A program made the translations under genes and the position numbers. A DNA stretch of 64,000 nucleotides, from positions 3,829,501 through 3,893,500 of the forward strand of contig JAHQIY010000008.1 of assembly GCA_019054805.1 (NCBI GenBank), in the 5' to 3' direction. Each line of letters starts with the position of its first letter. Position 1 is the first letter of the stretch. This document shows positions 26,501 to 37,239 of the stretch, one piece after another. This DNA comes from Brachionus manjavacas. Its lineage: Eukaryota > Rotifera > Eurotatoria > Ploima > Brachionidae. A model generated the notes under the pieces. It ran no database searches. It had not been told where the DNA came from and was given only the letters and a program-made list of their open reading frames with translations.

Positions 26501-29500
26501 TTATCTAAATCAGCACGGCCTTTCTTTTCCCTTTCCAAATTATCCTCAGCTTCATCCAAGGTTTGTTCGAGTTTTGTTTTGACTTTATTCAGGTGATTCA
26601 CCTTGTCTTCTTCTTGTTGCAGTTGCTCAACTGTTTTGGCATTTGTTTCTTCCAAGCGCTTCTTTTCACGAGTCAATTTGGCAATTGTCTCATCTTGATG
26701 AGCCATTTCATCTTGCAGTTTATGAATTTGGTTATCCTTTGACTTGTTATCACCATCGGATTTGCTTAATTTTGAGCGTAAATCGTCGATGTCTTTTTCA
26801 AATCATTTATTTCTTGCTCTAGCTTTTTCTTTTTTGAATTCAAATCGCTCGATGCTTGTTCTTCGTCACCTAATCTCTCTTCTAAATCTTTTACTTGACC
26901 TTCCAAATCAGCCTTTTGCAAGACCAACTTTTGTATTCTTTCTTCTGCATTGCCGCTGTTATCTCTTTCGGACTGCAACTGTGTATACAATTCGTTCTTT
27001 TCTTTGAGTAGTTTCAAGTTGGTCTCTTCTAGTTCTTTTCTTAGCTTCTCTTCTTTTTCCAGAGTTTCTTTGATCTTGCTAAATTCTTCTTCTTTGGCTT
27101 TGAGCTCATCTTCCTGTCTGGCAACCGACAACAATGGTTTGACTTTGGTGTACAATTTCCACCATGGCCAATTTCTCAAAGACAAATAGGCTTTTATGTT
27201 TCGCTGCAATACACTCAATGCCAAACGTTGATCCAACATTATCTTGTAATGTTTTTTCATCAAGTACAATCTTATGTTCGATTGTAACATGGCAATAATC
27301 TTTGACAAAGCTGCATCTCTTAACTCTTCTAAATGACCCAAGACTCCAGCTTTGAAAAAAACTTTAGTGTGGCCAAGTCTATATAATTCTTCACCAAGAG
27401 CGATTTCTTTTAAGATAGCACCAGTTGCCTTAGTTGCGTCCACAAATCCTTTGGGCACAGCATTTGGAGCCAATATGCTGTATCTTTGCTTGAACTCAGC
27501 ATAGATCATTCGATTTGGAAAACCTTTACGGCAAATACGAATGCCTTCCAACACACCATTACAATGAAGCTGGTGCATAACCAAATGAGGATCCAATACT
27601 CCGCCAGTTTTGATTTCATTTGGGATAATGCAACGAACAAAATGAGGATGAGTCTGCTTCAAAGTATTCATCAACTTGTTCAATTGTTCTCTGTGACCAG
27701 CTGAGATAGACTGCATGCTACCACCTTTCTTGGCTTTGCCTTTTTCTTCTTCTTGTCCCATGTCTTGATACAATGTAGCCAAAACAGAATTTGTTTTACT
27801 GCCTTTGAACAATGTAGCAACAGTTGTGTTGATGGGATCCTTGTTCTTTTCTAACCAGCCAGTCACATTGTAGGAAACAGTGCCAGCATAGTGATGCAAG
27901 TCAAAGTGTGCTTCGGCTTTTCCCTTAGATGGTTTTGGTTTTCCAAAGTTTGGATGTTTGCCCAAATGTTGATTGTACAATTTTTCTTGGAAAGTCTTGT
28001 CTGAAGCTTTTGGGACAATACATTCTTCTTCAAGAATCGAGAAAATACCCATAGGTTTTTCAATCAAATCAATGCAAGCTTGTAAATCCAGGCCAAAGTT
28101 GATCATTTCCCATTGAATGCCTTCTCTTTTGTACTCTTCTTGTTCCAATACAAACATATGATGGTTGAAAAACTGCTGTAGTCTTTCGTTGGTGTAATTG
28201 ATGCAAATTTGCTCAAATCCATTGAAATCAAAGATTTCAAAACCAGCAATATCCAAAACACCAATAAAGTATTGTCTTTTAGCTTTTACATCAAGAGTAG
28301 TATTTACTCTATCAACTAACCATTGGAAAAGACGTGAATAGATGGACTTTGACAAAGCGCCAATTGAATTGCACACTTGATCTTTGTTCTGGCCTTTGTT
28401 TACATATTCATTGCCAACTTTGATTCTTGGTTTCAACAAGCCCTTGATCAAGTCAGCTGATTCTACGCCCAATAAATGCGCAACTTTTTCACACTCTTCG
28501 GTTCCATCAGTTTCGGCCTGTTCCTCTCTTGGTCTTTGTTTCCATTTTGAGTTACCCCAGTGCATGATAGCACCAGTGCATTTAAACAGATCAGTTTTTT
28601 CTTGTTTGCTAAAGTTCAAGATATCGAAGGCCTCATCAGTCAGTCTCATTTCTTCGGCATCATCTACATTGTCAATAGTGACCATTCCTTGCGCTATGAA
28701 GTGATACAACTTTGGATTAGCTTCTACCAACAATTCCTCTTAAAATGAAAAAAAAAAAAAAAGGTAAAATAATTTTTATTCTATTTATTTAATAAGCAAT
28801 AAATTACTGTGATAATCCGGAAAAGCATCGGACAATAGCTGATAGAAAATGTGATAGTTTCTCTCAGCTGGCTGTTGAAAAGTAACTCTTGACTTTTCAA
28901 GCAAATAAGATTCAATGTCGGCACCAGCAATTTTACCACTTGGACCAAAGTGAATACGAATAAATTTACCCTTTTAATTGTTTGCTATAATTAAAAGAAT
29001 GCTATTTTTTTGTCATTAGAGAACTTACAAAACGAGAAGAGTTGTTGTTACGAGTTGTTTTGGCATTACCGTAAGCCTCTAATACTGGATTGGCAGAGAC
29101 GATTTGGTCTTCCAAGTTAGCCTCTTTTTTCTTTAAATTTTTTTAATTGAACTAAAATCTTGAAATTTTTTTCCTAAAATCTATCTTACACCATCATCCT
29201 TTTTTGGCGCACCGCTAGCAGCAACATAGGCAAAATATTGAATAACCTTCTTGGTGTTTTCAGTTTTACCAGCACCAGATTCACCACTTTTTTCAGTTTA
29301 CATAATTAAATTAAAAAAAAAAAAAATCTAGAACCCAAAAATTACGTGATCAACATAGATTGGTTTTCTCTGTCTCTCAACATGTTAGCGTAAGCATTAT
29401 CAGCAATCGAGTACAAATGTGGTGGTACTTCATTTCTTTTTTTACCTCTGTATAAACCAACCATTTTCATGGTGTAAATTGGTAATCTTTTGTATGGATT

Positions 29501-29936
29501 TATTGCAACACAAAAGAGACCAGAATAAGTCTAGAGAAATTAAAATATACTTTAAAAAATTAATTTTTTTCTAATAAAAAATTATTACATAGATAAACCA
29601 GGCCTTGTATCTCTCACGTAAATTGTGCAATACAGAGGCGTCATTCAGATAGGTCAGATCAGCCATATCGTCACACTTGTCGAACTTTGGTGGATTCATC
29701 TGTTGAATTTGATCCTTCTTAAAAGTCACTGCCTCGCCTTTTCCAGTCTTTACTGAAACCTCTTCACCTTTGGTACTTTGAATTTCAGCTGCAAGAAAAC
29801 CCTCTTTCTTATCAGGTATCCAGCAATTCTTTTTGCCATCAAAAGGCTGGGCCTGCATCTTGATTCTATCCGCTTGAGGTACCAATAGATATTTTAGAGA
29901 TTCAACAATCTCTGGGTCGTTCATATCAGCATACAT
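23600..29936 (-). CDS. Mhc: muscle myosin heavy chain, copy C
   Basis: Same gene again: 29936-29589, 29530-29346, 29286-29190, 29130-29029, 28970-28808, 28738-24333, 24274-24140, 24082-23726, 23668-23600. Motor landmarks and tail match A and B. Exon 6 is 4406 bp, three short of copy D, from two lesions: a changed and shortened T run at 25316-25322 (two bases fewer plus a T-to-A) and five T at 26794-26798 where others have six. The net loss is in frame, but about 1.5 kb between the lesions is read in the wrong frame. The stretch around exons 5-6 is identical to copy D, intron included. Promoter DNA matches A and B only to about 30296, so C has roughly 350 bp of shared upstream sequence. Confidence 0.9.
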
Positions 29937-31072
29937 CTTGTCTCCCTTCTTTAAAGTTTTGTTTAGTTCTCAATCTAAATGAATAGACTTTTAAAGAAGC
30001 CAACTCAATATATTTTATTAGAAGTTAGTTTTTGTTTACGAAAAATAGATCTTATCAAATGATATTTTCGACTTTCGAAATCAATTCTTTTTTATATTAA
30101 ATAGTAAGCGTAAAGCCAAATTATCAGTTATTGATATTTTATTTGTTTTTATTAGAAGGAGAATACTTGTTTTTATTTAACCTATCGATTCCAAATATCT
30201 ATCTTTATCATTTACTAGGCACACTTTTTTTCAAATAATGAGCTTCAAGCCGAATTTCTTTGAGCTTTTCATCCTAAAAAGGATAAAACAAAATAATAAC
30301 AATCATAAATATATACTTTTGATTGGAAATGCTACTATTCCACGCATCTTGATATTTTTATTTGACTTTTAGTTTTGTTAATTTACTTAAATCTTTTGAT
30401 TATCCTTGCTTTTTTTTTCTATTTTTTTTTCTTTCGATCTTCTTTGTTATGATTTTGTTACATCAATCGAACTCTTTATTTCAAAATTTTTGATACATTA
30501 ATTTTAGCCAGTTCAATTTTTTTTATTAAACAAAAATTGTTCTCAAAAATATTTTTTGTTTTATTAAAAATTTCAAAGTATGTCTGAATATTATTAGAAA
30601 ATTAATTATATGTTTACTCTTAATATTCCTGAGATTTACAAAAAATAAATTCTTGTTTTGTTTTTTTTATAAATCAAGTCAAAAAAATAACGACAATAAT
30701 TTTCAAATCATTTTTAAACTAATTTTACTTTTTTTTAAATTAAAGATTAAAATTTTTATGAATTAAATAAAATTTATGGCCTTGCTGAAGTTTATTTCTG
30801 GAATTATTTCATTTTCCAATGCTAATCATAAATTAGAATTAGACAAAATACGGTCATTTTTCTTAATTTAACCTAATGTGTCGAAATTTAGAGAGATTTA
30901 TTTTATTTTTCTTTAATCCTCACTTTTTTCTATTTTGTTTACTTTTTTTAAATGAAAATTTTACTTATAACTTCATATCATATTTCATCCTGGTAATTTA
31001 CATAAATCAGTTCAGTATGTTCAGTAATAAGTTATTTTTTGAAGTTTTTATCAGTTAAAATTTATTTATTTA
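29937..31072. other. copy C promoter, then unique AT-rich DNA
   Basis: To about 30296 this matches the promoters of A and B, with the TATA box at 30087-30096. Past 30296 the similarity ends abruptly and the sequence is unique and AT-rich. The 60-codon open frame at 30876-31058 is Phe/Asn-rich and unsupported. Confidence 0.6.
30087..30096 (-). promoter_or_regulatory. TATA box of myosin copy C
   Basis: TATAAAAAAG on the minus strand, about 150 bp before the copy C ATG, equal to the copy B form. Confidence 0.5.
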
Positions 31073-31140
31073 TTGGGTGGTTAAAAATTTTGAGACTTTA
31101 TTTATTCAAAAAAAATAAAATATAATTAGTCACTAAAATA

Positions 31141-31180
31141 ATTTTATTCGCTTGAAATACACGTTTCAAGCGAATAAAAT
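31141..31180. repeat. perfect hairpin, 17-bp arms
   Basis: Arm ATTTTATTCGCTTGAAA at 31141-31157, spacer TACACG, reverse complement at 31164-31180. It lies just inside the left end of the mariner remnant, with no mismatch despite the decay around it. Confidence 0.9.
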
Positions 31181-31930
31181 CTTTCTCCCATCCAAATCTC
31201 CCATCTTTCTGGCAGCATTTTGATCTCTGGCTCGTAGAAGTTAACTAATTTTGGGATCAAATAATAACTGATGTCTTTTTTTTGGTTTCCTTATATCTGA
31301 GTAGCTTAAATCTGGGGAAGTGCTGCATGGATCGGAATAAAAGGCAATCTGAAGGAACTAAGTCTAGTTAATAAGCTGGTTGAGTCTTGTAAAGAATCAT
31401 TTTTTGCTCTCATTTAGCTCTGTGTGGCCGTTTTGTTTCCATAGCATGGCTCAAATGAATCAATTGTTGTGAATAAATGTCTGTGATTATCGTTTTCTTG
31501 GGTTAAAGTGTCTCATAATAAATGATACTACACAAAACAAAAATAATGATTTTTTTTCCATGAATTTGGTGTTTCGGAGTAGTTAATCGCACTTGATCAG
31601 GGTCGAATCATTATTTTGTTGACCCGGTAAATAGATCCTTTTTTCTTCTCCAGTTACGATTTTCCATAAATAACTTTTTTTCTGCCAAGAAAAAATTGCT
31701 CCGGCAAATTATTTGAATAAATTTTAGTGTTTATTCATTTTTTAAAATTTTTAGTTTTTCAGATTTTAGGAAATTCGGCAAATTGAAGTTCTTGATCAAA
31801 AGCTTAAGTTTTGCCTTTGTTTCACTATATTTATTTATTTATTTTTCGCTGAGGCCAGATTTGACCATTAAATAATCTTTCCCGTCAAATAAGTTATATT
31901 ATGTGCATTTTAGTATCTTAACTTAGAAAA

Positions 31931-31970
31931 TTTTTCGTTTCTAAGTGATTGTTAACTTAGAAACGAAAAA
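31931..31970. repeat. perfect hairpin, 16-bp arms
   Basis: Arm TTTTTCGTTTCTAAGT at 31931-31946, spacer GATTGTTA, exact reverse complement at 31955-31970. It sits near the other end of the mariner remnant and is not the same sequence as the hairpin at 31141. Confidence 0.9.
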
Positions 31971-32048
31971 TAAGATTTTTAAAATTTTAACCATGACAGA
32001 ATTTAAATATTTAGATAAAATAAATTTATAAAATGCAAAAAAAAAATC

Positions 32049-32117
32049 TGATTTGAAAAGATTATAGAGACAAGAAATAAATAAATTCCAAAATACTGAT
32101 ATTTTGTTTTATGATTA
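32049..32117. repeat. direct repeat flanking the MULE-like element, left copy
   Basis: About 69 bp that recur at 37911-37979 at nearly 90% identity by eye; the shared core includes AATAAATTCCAAAATA.TGAT and ATTTTGTTTTAT. The two copies lie outside the MULE ends on either side, so they are not its terminal repeats. They may be pieces of one older repeat or a local duplication. Confidence 0.7.
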
Positions 32118-32349
32118 TTTTTTTAATAGTTTATTTAATATTTAAAATAAATGGCGAAAAAAAACTCCTTTCGCCATGGCTACAAATTATTTTCGTAGTA
32201 AAAATAATTAAATTCGTAGCAAAAAAAAAAAATAAAAGCAAAAATTCATTAGTAAAAGTAGCAAAATAAATTTATCAGGAGTAAAAAAAATAAAAAAAAT
32301 AGTTAATTATTATATCAAATATTTATTAATAAAAAAATTCACACATTAC

Positions 32350-32850
32350 TTAGAACTGAACTGAGTCAACTCCCACGTATCCATTTTCTGTATTTGATCG
32401 CAACCATCTTATAATTTCTTTTGGCTTGTTGTTTTCTTCGAAGTATTTTTGAATTATGATTTGCTTGGTTTGTTCAGGAACACCTTTTGTTTTTGGTATG
32501 TGAACGTGTTCTTCTTCTTCAACAAAAATAGATGCACTTGAATTTGTATTCGGTTTGAATATATAAAGTCTTTTATCACAACTTGAACATTTGAAAAATT
32601 CTTTATCTCCTATTGTCGATTTTTGTTTTTCTTTTGCTGCCCAAGAATAACCTTTATTCATATAAAATTTATTTTTAATCATATCAAGGGCTTGATTGTA
32701 AGTTTCAAAGTCAGCATGATGATTATAAACTCTGCTTGCTTTTCTTGCTTTTTTAACGGGAATTTCTTCTATTTCGGTATCATTTTCGGTGTCCTCTTCA
32801 TTTCTTTGGGTCACGAGAATTGATGTAGATGAAGATTCGGTATTGCTCAT
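32350..32850 (-). CDS. FLYWCH/WRKY-GCM1-like zinc-finger protein, MULE N-domain only
   Basis: 166 residues starting MSNTESSSTS. Residues 1-45 are acidic and Ser/Thr-rich with a basic patch KKARKASR. Residues 48-130 form a domain with KCSSC (about residues 87-91) and a later HVHI (about 115-118), the C2..HxH arrangement of the FLYWCH/WRKY-GCM1 fingers that begin MULE transposases. Next comes GVPEQTKQIIIQKYFEENNK plus KEIIRWLRSN, the helix that normally follows before the DDE domain. The frame then stops. The catalytic core and SWIM finger are absent. It is the only gene in the host element, and its start lies about 40 bp from the LINE insertion. It could be a decayed transposase or a retained DNA-binding fragment; assignment by pattern only. 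Confidence 0.6.
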   Translation of the reverse strand: MSNTESSSTSILVTQRNEEDTENDTEIEEIPVKKARKASRVYNHHADFETYNQALDMIKNKFYMNKGYSWAAKEKQKSTIGDKEFFKCSSCDKRLYIFKPNTNSSASIFVEEEEHVHIPKTKGVPEQTKQIIIQKYFEENNKPKEIIRWLRSNTENGYVGVDSVQF

Positions 32851-32920
32851 TTTTAGTTTTTAAATTTTCAGATTTTTATATTTAAATTCATTATTTATTT
32901 ATTTATTTGTTAACTGAACC

Positions 32921-32932
32921 GAGCTAAAGCTC
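32921..32932. repeat. LINE 3'-end mini-hairpin GAGCT-AA-AGCTC
   Basis: A short inverted repeat next to the (AAAT)n tail, kept unchanged at 38052-38063 in a truncated copy. LINE reverse transcriptases often recognise a 3' stem-loop, so this is a candidate; inference. Confidence 0.5.
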
Positions 32933-33096
32933 CTTCAGAAGAAATTAAAAATAAAATAAAAAAAATAAAATAAAATTAAAGTAAATAAAATTAGATAAAA
33001 AAAAGAATCAAAATAGAGTAAATAAGCTAAAAAAAATTAAAGTTGAAAAGACATAAATTGGAAAAGATTGCTTCATGTGGCACATGTTTAAATAGT

Positions 33097-35912
33097 TCAA
33101 GTTTCAGGAAAAATAGAAGAAATAGTAAGGTAGCAATTACACAATGGAGTTGGGTATTCAATATATCTTGATTCGAAACCTTCTTTGTATTCTTTCACCA
33201 GTCTTTCAACCAATGGAATAGAATGACTCAGTCCTGTCCCAACATATTTCTCGCTCAACTCAAAAAGACGATTCGAGACTGTTAGTAATTTTAGTTTATT
33301 AAAAGCTTCATGTTGCACGATGTTGGAGGGAGTATCATATTTTAACTTAAGGATAGATCTTACTGCTGTATTCTGAATTGCTTGTAGTTTTTTGATATTA
33401 TTTTCTGAAAATGAATTTAAGCAAGGAAAAGAATAGTCTAAAATCGATCCGACTAAAGATTTATATAAATTTCCTAGTGTGTTTTGATTGAGACCCCATT
33501 TTTTGTTTGACAAAATCTTAACAATATTTAGCCTTTTGTTGCAGCGTTCTTTAATTTCGTCTACTAGTGTATTAAAGTTTAACTTAGAATCAAATTTAAT
33601 ACCAAGAAACTTTATTTCTTTTTGGCTCACTATTCTGTTTCCATAGATTTTTAAGTTAAGATTATCACTTTCTTTCTTGTACTTAGAGAATACTACTGAA
33701 CACGACTTTTCAACTGACATCTTCATTTTCCACTTAATTAGCCATTGTTCTAGCTCGTTGGTGTATTTATTTATCTTATTTTCTAGGTTCCCTTTCTTGT
33801 TATAAATGAAGAATGTAACTAGATCATCTGCGAAAAGCAGAGAGTATTCATTATTTGTTTTGTTTCTTTTTGGGATGTCATTAATATAAATACTAAATAA
33901 AAGAGGACTTATTACTGAGCCTTGAGGAACACCTGCAGTTATTTGATATTCGTCGCTCAATTGGTCATTCACATATACCTTAAATGTCCTACTATCTGAA
34001 AACGATCTAATCCAGTTAGTCAAGTAATGAGGTAGATTTATTTTAATCAATTTAAAAAGTAGACCTTCATGCCAAACCCTATCAAAGGCTTTAGAAATAT
34101 CAAAAAAAAGGCCACAAACTCTTTTTTTTCTATTAAATGATTCCACAATTTTTTGAATTAAAAAGAAAAGATTATCTGATGTTCTCCGGTGTTTCCTAAA
34201 TCCAGATTGCTCCTGGATAAGGAGTGAATTTTGTTCCAAATAATTGTATAATCTTGAAAATACTATGCGTTCCAGGAGCTTTCCTAAACAACTCGTTATA
34301 ATAATTGGTCTATAATTTAAAGGATCTTGTAAAGAAGAGGCTTTTTTTTGAATCATTGTAATGTTCGATGTTTTCCATGCTTTAGGGACTCTACCTTCTC
34401 GAAGAGATAAATTAAAAAGTTCTATAATTTCTATTAATGAATTTCTAGGTAAGTTTTTTAACATTAGATTATGAATTTGGTCAGGTCCTGATGCCGCTTC
34501 ATTTTTCAATCTTTTTAGAGCCATAATTAATTCATTTAAGCAAATTGGATCATTAAAATTAGACTGATCATAATTTCTAAAGAATTCAGAGTTAGAATTA
34601 AGTATTTCGAAATCTTTATCACGATCTATTAAATCAGAATTAGGACTAAATATTGAAGATAGGAGTTCTCCAAAGCATTTTCCCTTTTCTTCATTAGTTT
34701 TGAATTCCTTGTCATTTAAAAACAAATTTGGGATTAAATTTGATCCTTTTTTTGATCTAAATTTATTTATTTTTTTCCAGAATGGTCTACTTGTTAGTGG
34801 GTTTTTTCCCATTTTCTCAATAAAATCAAACCAATTTTGATTCCAGAATTTTTTTAAAGAGGCCTTAAACTCGAATGTAAGTTGATTAAATTTTTTCTTG
34901 AGATTTTGGCAGCGAGTTTTTTGAAAGTTTCTTCTTACTCTCCTACTTTCTTTTATCAGAATAACAATGTTCGGGGGAAGACTGGTTTTGTAAATTTTCT
35001 GCGAATGATAAGGAATGCTTTTATGTGAAGTAGAAATAATTTTTTCTGTAATTTTATCATTTAGTTGATCTATTGTGAGGGAACTTCAGTGATATTCACT
35101 ATTTGAGAATTTAAAATCTCGCTGAATAATTGCCAGTTTGCTTTCTTATAGTTAAACTTTTTAGCTGCTGATTTATTTTCTAATTGATAGCCCATAGAAA
35201 TCGATGCTTCGATTGGGAAATGGTCACTAGTCATGTCTTGACTATTTTGGACACAAAAGTCGGTAATTTTGTCAATTAATGAAGATGAAACTAAGAAAAG
35301 ATCAAGAATTTCAAAGTAATTCCTATTAAAAATATTGAAAGTAGGACGCTTATCATTAATTACTGAGAAGTCTAACTCATTGATTATTCTTTCCAACATT
35401 ATGCCGTTTTCATTTTCCCCTACGCAGCCTATTTGCTTTGTTCTGGCGTTAAGATCACCACCTAAAATGTAGTTTCTACATTTTTTATTAACAGTTTTAA
35501 AAAACTCAAAGTTCAGAAGCATATTGGGTGGATTATAAAGACTGAATATAAACAATTCATTATTCTTTCCCAAGTTCATTTTTATACAAAGGAGTTCGGA
35601 ATTGAATTCCTCATAAGAGAAATCTTGTATAAATAACTTTCCTTCTTTAATTAAAATTGCTACTCCTCCTCCATACTTGTTGCGTGGTTTCGTTATGAAT
35701 TGATAATTGTGAAAATCAAGATAAATATTTGCCTCACTTAAATCTATCTTTAGTTCATTGAGCAAAACAATGTCTGGACATTTTTGAGCTAAAAAATTGG
35801 CTAAGAGATGAACCCTACTAGGTAAATGAAGACAATTCCAGTGTGTAATTAATAACCTTGTTTTATTAAGAGGTTTTGTTCTTAAAGTTGATTTATTTAT
35901 CTTCTTGTTCAT
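33097..35912 (-). CDS. LINE ORF2: endonuclease and reverse transcriptase
   Basis: The endonuclease part, 35912-35070, has 280 residues starting MNKKINKS. It carries ITHWNCLHL at the N-terminus, LNELKIDL, YGGGVAILI, FSLYNPPNM, GGDLNAR and the catalytic SDHFPI, so all main APE-type motifs are present. The reverse transcriptase part continues to 33097: SGFRKHRRTSDNL, FDISKAFDRVWH, GVPQGSVISPLLFSIYIND, then the catalytic YSLLFADD, and KFLGIKFD, followed by the usual helical C-terminus. The two parts are in different frames: the first ends at PSQ-stop near 35070, and the RT frame is open from about 35085 upstream of its first Met (34812). That is one small frameshift. Otherwise the chain is uninterrupted for over 900 codons. 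Confidence 0.9.
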
Positions 35913-37120
35913 TCTAAATTTTCTTCAATGCTGTTTTGACCGGCAGTTTGCTGACCAATTTCGTTAGATGATTGATCTACTTGAATTGAACATTCAGTTG
36001 TTGAACTGTTTGATTCAGACTTGAAGGTACTGTCGTTTTGATTTTCTAAGACAACTAATGGTTTCTTTGATTCATTTTCGGTGAGCTCTTTTTCATTTGG
36101 ATCAGATTCGGGAAATCTCTTGGTTTGATTTTTGGTTTGGAAAAAATTCTCAGTCTCATTCTGATCATTTGAGCGTACATTGACAGGTGACTGGCATAGT
36201 GGTAGAAAATCGTTTAAACGACTTACCAAAGCTTCTTCTAAAACTGGAGTTTTAAGGTATTTTGGGCTAATTTGGGATATTACGTCATTGAAATTTGTTG
36301 GCTGATATCCAGGTGTTTTTGGCATCACATTTCATCATTATCTTTTTGGTCAGCTTCAAATAATGATTGCGTTTCTTCTTGGTCAATGTAAAGATCATTG
36401 TAGTCAATCTTTTTCCTTTCAAGCGACTTAAGCTTTTCGGCAATGGAGCATTTTTTTGTCAAATGTCCTTTCTGATGACAATTTTCGCATAGTGTTTCAT
36501 GACAGGGCATTTAGCAATGTTGTGTCCTTCATCATCACAAAAATAGCATTTCTGCTTTTGTCCAACAATTGACACAAGACACTTTAAACCATACATTATT
36601 GTGGGGCCTGACAAGCTTCCAATAATATTCTCAACTTCTTTGGAAATGATATTCTCACCCTTCTGACACCATTTTTCCTCTCGGGTCTATCTTTATATTT
36701 TTCTTCGGTAATGTGTTCAATGAGTCCATCAATTCGAACAGCATTAAAGAAGGTTTCAAGTCTATGATTCTCGAAATCAGAGGGCAAGAAGTGAAATCGA
36801 AAAGTACAATACCTTCTGAGATCCGGGACTTTATTTGCATCTTCAAGTCTGAAAATGGTTCCATTGATATTGATGTCACGATCGAAAACTTTGGCAACAT
36901 TAAAAGCAGCATCAAACTCTTTTATCCAAACTTTGTTTGAAGAGAAATTGTAGATACTTGTGATAGCATCATTTTCCACTTGGTTCAGGACGACATCAAG
37001 TGCACTAAATAAGACTTTATGGCTAATCGGTTTATCTAACCTCTTCAAGTTTAGCTTGACCGAATTTTTAAATATCCACCGTCGGTTTTGGTTTGTTTTG
37101 TTGAGCGACATTGCCAACAC
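35909..37120 (-). CDS. LINE ORF1: nucleic-acid-binding protein with zinc knuckles, frameshifted
   Basis: Read in three frame segments. 37120-36596 gives 174 residues (starts MLAMSLNKTNQ) with a fold suggestive of the RRM-like domain of LINE ORF1 proteins. About 36598-36500 in the next frame gives a first knuckle CYFCDDEGHNIAKC. 36510-36325 gives a second knuckle CENCHQKGHLTKKC; both fit CX2CX4HX4C. The chain continues past the knuckles with an acidic, Ser/Asn-rich tail in 36328-35909 whose last codons overlap the ORF2 start as ATGA. The frame steps near 36598 and 36505 would disrupt translation unless they are sequence errors. Confidence 0.75.
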
Positions 37121-37239
37121 ACAACTTTCAACGGTTTTTAAAACACGTGATGACGCTATTAATTAAATTTTGGTTTTTCAAATTTGCTAAGCCAAACGAC
37201 AAATTTTTAAGATTTTCAAATATCCAAATTTTCAATTAA

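Larger units (their letters stand above)
4711..30296. repeat. tandem array of three 8.93 kb myosin units (A, B, C)
   Basis: Unit A runs 4711-13644 (8934 bp), B 13645-22575 (8931 bp), and C 22576 to about 30296, where it stops short of the intergenic spacer. The same direct order repeats: LINE fragment, 3' flank, myosin gene on the minus strand, promoter, spacer. By eye the units differ only by scattered substitutions and homopolymer length changes, in introns and spacers as well as exons. The amplification is therefore very recent or kept uniform by conversion. B and C share several variants against A, for example in the intron next to exon 7. Confidence 0.95.
31073..31995 (-). mobile_element. 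decayed mariner transposon
   Basis: Minus-strand fragments resemble a mariner transposase. Around 31560-31640 is a GSTK..DPDQVRLTTPKHQIHGKKS segment (the WV.PGQ..STPKPNIHGKK region after the first catalytic Asp). At about 31318-31376 is DLVPSDCLLFRSMQHF, the SPDLAPSDYHLFRSMQHFL block of D,D34D mariners. At about 31200-31250 is the end, FYEP.I..LPERWE. Frames change between these, so it is inactive. Possible inverted ends are TTGGGTGGTTAAAAATTTTG at 31073 and a weaker partner ending near 31995. At about 920 bp against a usual 1.3 kb, it is also internally shortened. Ends are tentative; the transposase relation is good. Confidence 0.75.
32891..37200 (-). mobile_element. nearly complete LINE, I/Jockey-like, inserted in the MULE
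   Basis: On the minus strand, from right to left: 5' UTR, ORF1 (37120 to 35909), ORF2 with endonuclease and reverse transcriptase (35912 to 33097), 3' UTR, and a tail of (AAAT)n at 32891-32910. ORF1 stop and ORF2 start overlap as ATGA at 35909-35912. Only about three frame breaks separate it from an intact element: two in ORF1 near the zinc knuckles and one between endonuclease and RT near 35075. It is therefore the youngest LINE here and younger than the MULE it splits. The 5' end is set only to about 37170-37240, and I could not fix a target duplication. Confidence 0.85.
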
